Counted from the first letter of the stretch, positions 15,596-22,316 are shown. The stretch is DNA of 22,316 nt from Hyphomicrobiales bacterium (GCA_028290125.1 JAQGKM010000104.1:1-22316), one strand, 5' to 3'. Notes: generated by a model not told the origin, from the letters alone. A program made the numbers and translations.

Positions 15596-17224
15596 CAACA
15601 GCGCCTCAAGCGAATCAAGGACGTCGGCGTCGCGCGCCGGCTTGTCCCACCGGATTCTGGACACGCGCGGGAAGCGCATCGCCACGCCGGACTTATGTCG
15701 CGTCGAGCGGTTCAGCCCTTCGAAGGCGACCTCCAGCACGAGTCCCTGCTCTCGCGAGAAATCCAGCTCGCGCACCGGCCCGAAACGGTTGCGCGTGTGG
15801 TTGCGCACGTAGCGGTCAAGCTCCTTCAGCTCCTCGTCGGTGAAGCCGAAATAGGCCTTGCCGACAGGCACCAGCTCTTCGCCGCGCCAGACGCCGAACG
15901 TGTAGTCCGAATAGAAGGACGAACGCTTGCCGTGTCCGCGCTGCGCATACATCAGCACCGCGTCGATGTTGAACGGATCGCGCTTCCACTTGAACCACAA
16001 GCCTTTGGGGCGGCCCGGCACATAGATGCTGTCGCGTCGCTTCAGCATCACGCCTTCGATGGCTTCTGCATCGGCGCCCGCCCCCGCGCTGGCGGGATCA
16101 CCACGCGCGGCAGCAAGATCGTCCCACGTTGAAAAATCGACGAGCTCGGACAGGTCGAGGCGCGGATGCGCGAAACGCTGCACGAAGGAAGCGAGGCGCT
16201 CACGCCGCTCGAGAAAGCTGAGCGCGCGCAGGTCTTCGCCGTTTTCCGACAGCAGATCGTAGGCGCGGATATGCGCCGGATATTCGGCCACCAGTTTCGC
16301 CGACACCGTTTTCCGATTGAGCCTCTGCTGCAGGACCGAAAAGGGCTCGACGAGCTTGTCGCGCAGGATCAGCAACTCGCCGTCGAGCGCGATTTCGCCG
16401 AAACGCTCGTCCGCCAGCACGTCGATCAGATCGGGAAAGCTGCCCGATACGTCTTCACCGGTGCGCGAATAAAGTCGCGTCGTGCGAACGCCTTCTGCGT
16501 TCAGGCCGGCGACCGCCTGCACGCGTATGCCGTCCCATTTCCACTCGGCTGTGAAGTCGGCGGGATCGAGCTTTTCGAAATCGGCCTCGTCCAGCGCATG
16601 CGCGAGCATCGGCGTGCGGAACGGCGCCGGATCGGTCGCGACAGGACGGGGCTCGCGTCCCTCGACCCAGGCGAACAGATCGATGTAGGGCGGCGCAAGG
16701 CCGTGCCAGACTTCCTCGATCTCGTTGGGCGGCAGGTCGCCGAGCGCCGCGAGCGCGGTCTTCGCGAGCCGCGCCGAAACGCCGATGCGCAGCGAACCCG
16801 TGATAAGTTTCAGCAGCGCCCAGCGACCGGTTTCGTCGAGCTGGTCGAGCCAGCTCGCGAGCAGCGCCGGCAGTTCGCGCTTTTGCGTTTCCTGCAGCGC
16901 CAGAATGACTTCCGAAAGCGTGGGCGGCGGTGCGTTGCGGCGATCCTGGTTCGGCGCCGGCCACAGCAGCGCAACGGTTTCCGAAAGATCGCCGACATAA
17001 TCATACGACATGTCGAACAGCACCGGGTCGGTGCGCTCGGCGATGAGGCCGCGGATGATCGCGGGCTTGGCATGCGCAAAAGACAGCGCGCCCGTCATCG
17101 CCGCCAACGCATAGCCACGCTCGGGATCTTCCGTGCGGCGGAAATAATCGGTCATCAGGCGCAGCTTGTTGTTGCGCGATGGCTCGTAGGCAAGGCGATC
17201 GAGCAGCTCGGCGAAGCGGTTCAC
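15563..17224 (-). CDS. ATP-dependent DNA ligase of the ligase-associated repair set
   Basis: The 553-residue ligase has an N-terminal DNA-binding region, then motif I EWKWDGIRVQ with the adenylated lysine K229. Motif RLYSRTGEDVS, motif III DGELLI, motif IV EGVMLKRRDS and motif V LWFKWKRDP follow, and then an OB-fold domain. It seals nicks using ATP; the family is known from bacteria as the cisplatin/ligase-associated ligase and works with the exonuclease next door and with helicase and PdeM. The GTG at 17224 overlaps the exonuclease stop (GTGA) and has GGAGG upstream. An earlier in-frame start upstream (to 17539) reads through the exonuclease gene in another frame and is rejected. Confidence 0.95.
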   Translation of the reverse strand: MNRFAELLDRLAYEPSRNNKLRLMTDYFRRTEDPERGYALAAMTGALSFAHAKPAIIRGLIAERTDPVLFDMSYDYVGDLSETVALLWPAPNQDRRNAPPPTLSEVILALQETQKRELPALLASWLDQLDETGRWALLKLITGSLRIGVSARLAKTALAALGDLPPNEIEEVWHGLAPPYIDLFAWVEGREPRPVATDPAPFRTPMLAHALDEADFEKLDPADFTAEWKWDGIRVQAVAGLNAEGVRTTRLYSRTGEDVSGSFPDLIDVLADERFGEIALDGELLILRDKLVEPFSVLQQRLNRKTVSAKLVAEYPAHIRAYDLLSENGEDLRALSFLERRERLASFVQRFAHPRLDLSELVDFSTWDDLAAARGDPASAGAGADAEAIEGVMLKRRDSIYVPGRPKGLWFKWKRDPFNIDAVLMYAQRGHGKRSSFYSDYTFGVWRGEELVPVGKAYFGFTDEELKELDRYVRNHTRNRFGPVRELDFSREQGLVLEVAFEGLNRSTRHKSGVAMRFPRVSRIRWDKPARDADVLDSLEALLNCRSATKAQP

Positions 17225-18246
17225 GCGGAAGCCTCCGCCGTCTCGGCATCCTCGTCGCCATAGCCAATCATGTGCAGCGGCTGCGCGTCGATGCCGCGCG
17301 CGCGGCACCAGTGCACGATGGCGTCTTCGGCGCCGTGCGTGACCCAGATTTCGGATGCGCCCGTGTCGACGCAGGTCGCGCAGAGCTCGTCCCAATCGAC
17401 GTGGTCGGAAATCACCATCGGCAATTCGACGCCACGCTGGCGCGCGCGCGCACGCACTCGCATCCATCCGGACGCGAAGGCCGCGACTGGATCGGGAAAT
17501 TTGCGCGACCAGAGATCGTTCAGCTGGCCGGGCGGACACAGCACGATCTCGCCGCCGAGTTTCGCGCGGTCGGTCGCCGCGACCTTGCGGATCTCGCCCA
17601 GCTCGATTCCCTGCTCCTGGTAGAAGTTCGTGATCTTCTCCATCGCGCCGTGGATCCAGATCGGCCGGTCCCAGCCGGCTTCGCGGATCAGCTTCATGAC
17701 GCGTTGCGCCTTGCCGAGCGAATAGGCGCCAACCAGATGCGCGCGTTCGGGAAACAGCTCGCAGGACGCAATCAGCTTGGCGACCTCATGCGCGGCGTCG
17801 GGATGACGGAACACCGGAAGCCCGAAAGTCGCCTCAGTCACGAAGGCGTCGCACCGCAGCAGCTCGAACGGCGCGCAGGTCGGATCATGCGCGCGCTTGT
17901 AATCGCCGGAGATGACGACGCAGCCGCCCTTCGCCGCGAGCTTGATCTGCGCAGAGCCAAGCACATGACCCGCCGGATGAAAGCTCGCGGTTATGCTCGC
18001 AAGCCGGACGGTCTCGCCATACGCGATCGGCTGGCGCCGCTCGCAGAAATTTTCGCCATAGCGGAGCGCCATGATGGCGAGCGTCTCGGGCGTCGCCAGC
18101 ACGGCGCCGTGACCGGCGCGGGCGTGATCGGAATGGCCATGCGTGATCAGCGCGCGCGGCACCGGGCGCACGGGATCGATATGCGCATCGGCTTCGGGAC
18201 AATAGAGGCCGCTGGGCGTGAGCGTGAGGAGATCTGAAAGAGCCAT
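17221..18246 (-). CDS. Ligase-associated DNA repair exonuclease (metallo-beta-lactamase fold)
   Basis: The 341-residue protein is a beta-CASP-type MBL nuclease of the ligase-associated family. The metal motif HGHSDH lies at 36-41, with H90 and H94 in SFHPAGHVLGSAQ and D115 in SGDYKR. The C-terminal part includes IWIHGAMEKI and ISDHVDWDEL, usual for this family. It degrades or trims DNA ends before ligation (role inferred from the family). The ATG at 18246 gives the family start MALSDLLTLTPSGL; the TTG at 18282 was rejected. It is the first gene of the two-gene repair operon, which has a divergent promoter region with the small-ORF cassette. Confidence 0.93.
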   Translation of the reverse strand: MALSDLLTLTPSGLYCPEADAHIDPVRPVPRALITHGHSDHARAGHGAVLATPETLAIMALRYGENFCERRQPIAYGETVRLASITASFHPAGHVLGSAQIKLAAKGGCVVISGDYKRAHDPTCAPFELLRCDAFVTEATFGLPVFRHPDAAHEVAKLIASCELFPERAHLVGAYSLGKAQRVMKLIREAGWDRPIWIHGAMEKITNFYQEQGIELGEIRKVAATDRAKLGGEIVLCPPGQLNDLWSRKFPDPVAAFASGWMRVRARARQRGVELPMVISDHVDWDELCATCVDTGASEIWVTHGAEDAIVHWCRARGIDAQPLHMIGYGDEDAETAEASA

Positions 18247-18276
18247 TCCGTGTTGATGTAGGATGTTATCCCGGCG

Positions 18277-18282
18277 TCTCAA
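18277..18282 (-). promoter_or_regulatory. Weak candidate -35 for the exonuclease-ligase operon
   Basis: TTGAGA is read on the minus strand here, and an unconvincing TACATC follows 16 bases later. The dyad at 18292-18309 lies immediately upstream, so a repressor bound there could touch both divergent promoters. Confidence 0.25.
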
Positions 18283-18291
18283 TGAGGACGG

Positions 18292-18309
18292 CGCGGTATC
18301 TTTACCGCG
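18292..18309. promoter_or_regulatory. Operator-like dyad CGCGGTA-N4-TACCGCG
   Basis: Perfect 7-base arms at 18292-18298 and 18303-18309 surround TCTT. It overlaps the -35 box of the plus-strand promoter and contains GGTATCTTTACC, matching the dyad in front of the S24 regulator gene except at one base. Confidence 0.55.
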
Positions 18310-18329
18310 TAGGCGTCTTTGCCTATATT
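18301..18329 (+). promoter_or_regulatory. Candidate promoter of the small-ORF cassette
   Basis: TTTACC (18301-18306) and TATATT (18324-18329) are 17 bases apart, giving a leader of about 100 bases before the ATG at 18436. The -35 overlaps the dyad above. Confidence 0.45.
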
Positions 18330-18435
18330 AGCTGTGCTCCGCCTGCCCTCATAAGCGCAGTCACTGAGTGTTCCCAGCCCCTATCGCGCTTATCAATGTC
18401 GCCCATTTGTGCGCGACCAACTGAGGGCCACCGCC

Positions 18436-18672
18436 ATGAACATCACTTTGCATACTGCGCAAATCGAAAATGGGTGGGTTGCCGCAACGGACGCTTCGCC
18501 GTATTTCTGCTTCCAGGCGGAGACTGAGCAGCAGGTACTTGCGAAAGCCCGTTCGGCCCTGTCTTTTTTTGTTCAAAGCTCTGAAGAAATTGCGATTTTT
18601 CATTTTAAACAGGAGCAGGCATGTCGGGTCCCGAAACTGCGCAACGCACGTCGCGAGCTTATGACGGCCTGA
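18436..18672 (+). CDS. Small protein, weakly HicB-like
   Basis: The 78-residue ORF reads MNITLHTAQIENGWVAATDA and then SPYFCFQAETEQQVLAKARS. The spacing of the beta strands and the helix with EQQVLAKA recall the partial RNase-H fold of HicB-type antitoxins, but no HicA toxin is present, so this is only a resemblance. Codon use is unlike the region (runs of TTT, GAA, AAA), suggesting acquisition. The ATG at 18436 has GAGGG about 9 bases before it. It heads the cassette and ends 7 bases before the 18680 ORF. Confidence 0.5.
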   Translation: MNITLHTAQIENGWVAATDASPYFCFQAETEQQVLAKARSALSFFVQSSEEIAIFHFKQEQACRVPKLRNARRELMTA

Positions 18673-18698
18673 AGAATTCATGGGGCAGTACGTTCTGA
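18621..18698 (+). CDS. Candidate 25-residue ORF in a third frame
   Basis: ATG at 18621 is preceded by AGGAG at 5 bases, a better ribosome-binding site than either neighbour has, and runs to TGA at 18696-18698. It overlaps the end of the 78-residue ORF and the start of the 72-residue ORF. It may be a real small protein, a coupling device for the downstream ORF, or chance. Confidence 0.25.
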   Translation: MSGPETAQRTSRAYDGLKNSWGSTF

Positions 18699-18898
18699 TA
18701 GATGACATTCCGAACGAGTATATGGAGTTCATGGGTTACCTCAGGGTCGCTGAAAGCGACTCTTTCATCATTTATTCGAACAAGGGCTCAGAATTCATCA
18801 TCGACAAGCGCGGTCCACGCCGCCTCTACGTCGCCGACATGAACGACGTCCCGTACCTGAAAAATGCGCCGCGACTTCCTGCACCCCCGTGGGATTAG
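18680..18898 (+). CDS. Small protein, unknown function
   Basis: The 72-residue ORF begins MGQYVLIDDIPNEYMEFMGY and includes SDSFIIYSNKGSEFIIDKRG, a beta-rich pattern, with a Pro-rich end. It is acidic and not recognised. The ATG at 18680 has only a weak ribosome-binding site, so translation probably depends on coupling to the ORF(s) ending at 18672 and 18698. Together with the first ORF it forms a two- or three-gene unit directly before the S24 regulator. Base composition is richer in A/T than the flanks. Confidence 0.55.
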   Translation: MGQYVLIDDIPNEYMEFMGYLRVAESDSFIIYSNKGSEFIIDKRGPRRLYVADMNDVPYLKNAPRLPAPPWD

Positions 18899-18907
18899 CG
18901 CGGCGCT

Positions 18908-18950
18908 GTGAAACAGCTTGCCGCCTCCGTGAAACAGGTATATTTACCTC
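18908..18950 (+). promoter_or_regulatory. Repeat and dyad operator region before the S24 gene
   Basis: GTGAAACAG occurs at 18908-18916 and 18929-18937, start to start 21 bases (two helical turns). The dyad AGGTA-N4-TACCT lies at 18937-18950 and overlaps a probable -10 TATATT (18939-18944); TTGCCG at 18918 could be a -35 with a short 15-base spacer. The S24 gene starts 37 bases later, and an autoregulated promoter is the natural reading. Confidence 0.5.
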
Positions 18951-18987
18951 ACTCCTAGGAACATCGTCTGTTCGCTGGGAGGTTTAC

Positions 18988-19620
18988 ATGCTCTCGCATG
19001 CGCAGGTCTGGAGCGCGATCGACACGCTGGCGGGCCGCTACGGCATGACCGCCTCCGGGCTCGCGCGCAAGGCGGGGCTCGACGCCACGACCTTCAACAA
19101 GTCCAAGCGCCAGACGCCGGACGGGCGCCAGCGCTGGCCCTCGACCGAGAGCATCGCCAAGGTGCTGGAAGCGACCGGCGCCTCTCTCGACGAATTCATG
19201 GGCTTCCTCGAATCGCGCGACCGCGCCGGCGGACGCCGCACCGTGCCGCTGATCGGCCTCGCGCAGGCGGGCGCCGGCGGCTTCTTCGACGACGGCGGAT
19301 TTCCGACCGGCGCCGGATGGGACGAGGTCGCGTTTCCGGAAGTGCCGGACGCCAACGCCTATGCGCTCGAGATCTCGGGCGAATCCATGATGCCGCTCTA
19401 TCGCGATGGCGACATCGTCATCGTCTCGCCCAACGCCTCGGTGCGGCGCGGCGACCGCGTCGTGCTGAAGACGCGCGAGGGCGAAGTGCTGGCCAAGGAA
19501 TTGAAGCGGCGCACGGAGAACATTATCGAGCTGAAGTCGTTGAACCCGGACCATCCGGACCGAACGATTCCCCTCGACAAGGTGGCGTGGCTCGCCCGCA
19601 TCATCTGGTCGTCGCAATGA
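18988..19620 (+). CDS. LexA-like S24 family transcriptional regulator
   Basis: The 210-residue protein has an N-terminal helix-turn-helix (about 20-41, MTASGLARKAGLDATTFNKS) and a C-terminal S24 serine peptidase domain. The dyad is Ser133 in ISGESMMPLY and Lys170 in VLAKEL. The Ser-Lys spacing of 37 equals that in LexA (119 and 156). Ala-Gly steps at 94-97 in the loop before the domain are candidate self-cleavage sites. Family members repress genes until RecA filaments trigger cleavage, as phage repressors and LexA do. The start is set by GGGAGG 5 bases before the ATG. The next gene is 11 bases on. The target genes are unknown but may include the upstream cassette. Chromosomal relatives of this size are common in Rhizobiales. 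Confidence 0.85.
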   Translation: MLSHAQVWSAIDTLAGRYGMTASGLARKAGLDATTFNKSKRQTPDGRQRWPSTESIAKVLEATGASLDEFMGFLESRDRAGGRRTVPLIGLAQAGAGGFFDDGGFPTGAGWDEVAFPEVPDANAYALEISGESMMPLYRDGDIVIVSPNASVRRGDRVVLKTREGEVLAKELKRRTENIIELKSLNPDHPDRTIPLDKVAWLARIIWSSQ

Positions 19621-19631
19621 GCTGAGGATTG

Positions 19632-19973
19632 ATGCGCAAGATTTTCGTCTGTTTCGCTTTCGCCATCGCACTGCCCGCCGCCGCCATGGCCGGCCCCCGC
19701 AACCAGGGCTACACGCAGCTCAGCGGAGACGAGATCCGCACGGCCTTCGCCGATCGTGTCTTCACCGAGCACGGCCACGCCGCGCTGCGCTTTTCCGGTG
19801 ACGGCAAGATCACCGGCTCGAAGGATCGGCGCGCATGGAGCGTGGCCAACAACACCCTTTGCCTCGAGGGCGCGGAACAGACCTGTTTCGACGTCTGGCG
19901 GAAGGGCCGCGAAATCCAGATGTTCGCCGGCGAGGACGAAGGCGAAGGCTCGCTGAGCGGCGTGCTGCAGTAG
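19632..19973 (+). CDS. Small secreted protein, unknown
   Basis: The 113-residue protein has a signal peptide (RKIFVCFAFAIALPAAAMA, cut after about residue 20). A small beta-rich domain follows with TQLSGDEIRTAFADRVFTEH and two cysteines (TLCLEG and QTCFDV), which likely form a disulfide in the periplasm. The tail is acidic. No function is recognised. ATG at 19632 has GAGG close by (4 bases); the TTG at 19629 is less likely. It follows the S24 gene by 11 bases, so both are probably one operon. Confidence 0.75.
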   Translation: MRKIFVCFAFAIALPAAAMAGPRNQGYTQLSGDEIRTAFADRVFTEHGHAALRFSGDGKITGSKDRRAWSVANNTLCLEGAEQTCFDVWRKGREIQMFAGEDEGEGSLSGVLQ

Positions 19974-19986
19974 CCGCGCGCGCTGA

Positions 19987-20118
19987 CCCTCTCGCTTCGG
20001 GAGAGGGCGGACTCAGGGCAAGGCCCCGAGCCGGGGTGAGGGGTTACGCGCTCACCGATAAAGGTTGAAACCCCTCATCCGTCGCGCTTCGCGCGCCACC
20101 TTCTCCCTTGGGAGAAGG
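19987..20118. repeat. Mirrored intergenic repeat pair
   Basis: The gap between the secreted-protein gene and lysK holds two copies of a hairpin-containing element in opposite orientation. Copy one has a CCCTCTC/GAGAGGG hairpin (19987-20007) ending TGAGGGGTT (20037-20045). Copy two starts AACCCCTCA (20069-20077) and has a CCTTCTCC/GGAGAAGG hairpin (20099-20118). Elements of this kind occur scattered between genes in many alphaproteobacteria. Confidence 0.75.
20099..20118 (-). terminator. Hairpin beyond the lysK stop
   Basis: The 8-base stem with a 4-base loop begins about 9 bases after the lysK stop on the minus strand. It belongs to the mirrored repeat and may stop transcription, though no T run follows. 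Confidence 0.4.
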
Positions 20119-20126
20119 GTCTTGAG

Positions 20127-21821
20127 TCACCCCTTGCGCCCCGCCAGGAACGCCTCGTGCGACGCCTTCAGGTCGCCCGACAGCGCGGCGGCGATGAGCG
20201 CACGCGTCTCTTTCACACCGTAGAGCGCCGCGAAGGAGCCGAAGCGCGGGCCGCGATCTTCGCCGAGCAGCACCTGGTAGAGCATGTTGAACCATTCGTT
20301 CGACACGCCGGGGCGCTCGGGAGTCGCGTTCTTCGCCTTGAAGTCCTGATAGCGCGGGATTGGTCGCGCGACATCGTAGAGGCCCGTCTGGATGTCTTCG
20401 GCGCTGGCGCCTTCGCCGAGTTCGGCCAGCATGGCGTCGAGCTTCTGCAGCGCGTCGCGCTCGACTTCGTCAGGCAGGCGATAGGTCTTCGCAGGCCGCA
20501 CGAAATCACGGAAGTAGGCCACCGCATAACCCACCAGCGCGTCGAGTCGCGGATGGCTCTCGGGCGAAACGTCCGGCGCATAGCGGCGCAGAAACGCCCA
20601 CAGGACAGCGCGATCTTCACTGTTGGCGACGGCCGCCAGATTGAGCAGCATCGCAAAGGAGATCGCCGTGCCGGGGCCGGCGTCGCCGGCCTGACGCAGC
20701 ATTTCCGGCGCCGGCGGCTCGCCCGCATGGATGTGCCAGACAGGATTGCCGAGGCGGCCCTTCACGTCCTGACGCGGATAGCCCGCGAGGAACTGCAGAT
20801 ATTCGTCGACCGTGAGCGGGATGACGTCGAAATGCAGTCGCTTCGCCTCGCGCGGCTTCTGGTACATGAACAGCGCGAGCGATTCCGGGCTCGCATAGGT
20901 GAGCCAGTCGTCGATCGTCAGGCCGTTGCCCTTCGACTTCGAAATCTTCTGGCCCTTCTCGTCGAGAAAGAGCTCGTAGTTGAACCCCTCTGGCGCCACA
21001 CCGCCGAGCGCGCGCACGATGTTGCCCGACAGCTTCACCGAATCGATGAGATCCTTGCCGGCCATTTCGTAATCGACGTTCAGCGCATACCAGCGCATCG
21101 CCCAGTCGGGCTTCCACTGCAGCTTCACATGTCCGCCCGTGACAGGCGTTTCGAAGCGCTTGCCGGTGTCGGGATCGGTCCACGAAATCGTGCCCGCCGT
21201 CACGTCCATGGCGTCGAGCGGCACCTGCATGACGACGCCGGTGTCGGGATGCACGGGCAGGAACGGCGAATAGGTCGACGCGCGCTCCTCGCGCAGCGAG
21301 GGCAGCATGATCGCCTGCACGGCGTCGTAGCGCGCAAGCATGTGCAGCAGCGCCGCATCGAAACGGCCCGACGTGTAATATTCGGTCGAGGACGCGAATT
21401 CGTAGTCGAAGCCGAACTGGTCGAGGAAGGACCGCAGCATGGCGTTGTTGTGCGCGGCGAAGGAATCGAATTTGCCGAACGGATCGGGAATGCGCGTCAG
21501 CGGCTTGCCGAGATGCGCGCGCAGCATGTCGCCGTTGGGCACATTGTCGGGCACCTTGCGCAGGCCGTCCATGTCGTCGGAGAACGCCAGCAAGCGCGTG
21601 GCGATCTTGTCGTCCGTCAACACGCGAAACGCATGGCGCACCATGGTGGTGCGCGCGACTTCGCCGAAGGTGCCGATGTGCGGCAGGCCCGAGGGACCGT
21701 AACCCGTCTCGAACAGCACGCTCTGCTGGCCGGTGCGCTTGACGCGCTCGACGAGTTTGCGCGCCTCCTCGAAGGGCCAGGCGGCTGCCTTGGTCGCGGC
21801 GTCGAGGAGTTCGGAAGACAT
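20127..21821 (-). CDS. lysK: Class I lysyl-tRNA synthetase
   Basis: The 564-residue enzyme attaches lysine to tRNA-Lys. It has the class I signatures: HIGH as PHIGTF (48-50) and KMSKS as KISKSKG (292-298), both in the Rossmann catalytic domain. Its length and the absence of class II motifs place it in the class I LysRS family typical of archaea and alphaproteobacteria. The ATG at 21821 gives the family start MSSELLDAATKAAAW; the extension to 21884 has no support. The dCTP deaminase gene lies 97 bases upstream on the same strand. Confidence 0.95.
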   Translation of the reverse strand: MSSELLDAATKAAAWPFEEARKLVERVKRTGQQSVLFETGYGPSGLPHIGTFGEVARTTMVRHAFRVLTDDKIATRLLAFSDDMDGLRKVPDNVPNGDMLRAHLGKPLTRIPDPFGKFDSFAAHNNAMLRSFLDQFGFDYEFASSTEYYTSGRFDAALLHMLARYDAVQAIMLPSLREERASTYSPFLPVHPDTGVVMQVPLDAMDVTAGTISWTDPDTGKRFETPVTGGHVKLQWKPDWAMRWYALNVDYEMAGKDLIDSVKLSGNIVRALGGVAPEGFNYELFLDEKGQKISKSKGNGLTIDDWLTYASPESLALFMYQKPREAKRLHFDVIPLTVDEYLQFLAGYPRQDVKGRLGNPVWHIHAGEPPAPEMLRQAGDAGPGTAISFAMLLNLAAVANSEDRAVLWAFLRRYAPDVSPESHPRLDALVGYAVAYFRDFVRPAKTYRLPDEVERDALQKLDAMLAELGEGASAEDIQTGLYDVARPIPRYQDFKAKNATPERPGVSNEWFNMLYQVLLGEDRGPRFGSFAALYGVKETRALIAAALSGDLKASHEAFLAGRKG

Positions 21822-21918
21822 GGGCAACGAGACCTTATGAGAGAAACGGGCGCGCGGGCGCGGCCCGCGGCAGGGGCGGCACACTAGAAAGCGCTGGACG
21901 ACGCGTCAAATGAGGCGG

Positions 21919-22316
21919 TCAGTCCGGCGCGCGGAAATGTTTCGAGAGTTTCAGGCCCTGCGCCTGATAGTTCGAGCTCAGGCCCGCGCCGTACAGCGTC
22001 TTCGGCAGCTCGGCCATCTTCTCGTAGACAAGACGCCCGACGATCTGGCCGTCCTCGAGGATGAACGGCACGTCGTGCGAGCGCACTTCGAGCACGGCGC
22101 GCGATCCGGCGCCGCCCGCTTCCGCCGCGCCGAAGCCCGGATCGAAGAAGCCCGCGTAATGCACGCGGAATTCGCCGACGAGCGGATCGAAGGGCGTCAT
22201 CTCCGCGGCATGGTCGGGCGGCACCCGCACGGCTTCCTTGGACGCCAGAATGTAGAACTCGCCGGGATCGAGCACGAGATCGCCGCGCGCGTGAATCGGC
22301 TCCCAGAAATCGAGCA
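21919..22316 (-). CDS. dcd: dCTP deaminase, C-terminal part (cut by window edge)
   Basis: The visible 131 residues start inside the protein, reading LDFWEPIHARGDLVLDPGEF at the window edge. They continue with VRVPPDHAAEMTPFDPLVGE, FRVHYAGFFDPGFG and the nucleotide-binding segment LEVRSHDVPFILEDGQIVGR. This is the longer 2'-deoxycytidine 5'-triphosphate deaminase family of Rhizobiales, making dUTP for thymidylate synthesis. There is no stop before the edge, so the true start lies outside the window. It is probably not coupled to lysK, as there is a gap of 97 bases. Confidence 0.9.
   Translation of the reverse strand, partial: LDFWEPIHARGDLVLDPGEFYILASKEAVRVPPDHAAEMTPFDPLVGEFRVHYAGFFDPGFGAAEAGGAGSRAVLEVRSHDVPFILEDGQIVGRLVYEKMAELPKTLYGAGLSSNYQAQGLKLSKHFRAPD

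Noticed and set aside
17225..17539. N-terminal extension of the ligase up to 17539
   Set aside because: It reads through the exonuclease gene in another frame, is Arg-rich and lacks conservation; the GTG at 17224 has GGAGG and the family start.
18436..18898. A HicAB toxin-antitoxin system
   Set aside because: The first ORF resembles HicB in strand pattern, but neither ORF looks like a HicA toxin (no conserved His in a double-stranded-RNA-binding fold).
20157..21887. 576-codon open frame on the plus strand
   Set aside because: Antisense to lysK, which has complete HIGH and KMSKS motifs.

Overview
This looks like a chromosomal segment of a GC-rich alphaproteobacterium, most likely in the Rhizobiales (Hyphomicrobiales). 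The signs are a PodJ-type polarity protein, a class I lysyl-tRNA synthetase, DUF952 next to a quinone-type pyrD, the four-gene ligase-associated DNA repair set, and a rhizobial-style intergenic mirrored repeat. I cannot name the genus. No rRNA, tRNA, CRISPR array, insertion sequence or phage structural gene was seen.

Layout. 1-832 (minus): the first 57 codons of an acyl-CoA dehydrogenase with a good sigma-70-type promoter, preceded by a MerR regulator that ends in a hairpin terminator. 1121-5070 (plus): a large PodJ-like coiled-coil/Sel1 membrane protein, translationally coupled to a DUF3429 membrane protein. 5078-10150 (minus): a probable operon of a solitary ModA-like binding protein, a TPR-methyltransferase, the ligase-associated DEXH helicase and the PdeM phosphoesterase. 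10278-11698 (plus): DUF952 and pyrD, overlapping by ATGA. 11695-12461 (minus): a small membrane protein and a periplasmic coiled-coil protein. 12539-15179: a NarL/LuxR response regulator divergent from a divergent sodium:solute symporter-like protein. 15183-15395 (minus): a small unknown protein. 15563-18246 (minus): the other half of the repair set, ATP-dependent DNA ligase and MBL-fold exonuclease, overlapping by GTGA. 18283-18898 (plus): a compact, AT-richer cassette of small unknown ORFs. 18988-19973 (plus): a LexA-like S24 regulator and a small secreted protein. Then come a mirrored intergenic repeat, lysK (minus) and the 5'-truncated end of a dCTP deaminase gene (minus) that runs off the window.

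Most interesting region: 18240-19620. A dyad of the form GGTA-N4-TACC (GGTATMTTTACC) occurs twice. One copy lies on the -35 box of the small-ORF cassette promoter, just upstream of the divergent exonuclease-ligase operon. The other lies on the probable -10 of the S24 regulator gene. The S24 protein keeps a Ser133/Lys170 dyad with LexA-like spacing. This suggests, as a hypothesis from sequence only, a self-cleaving repressor that controls itself, an unknown small-protein cassette and possibly the ligase-associated repair operon. The repair set is also split into two halves about 7 kb apart within the window.
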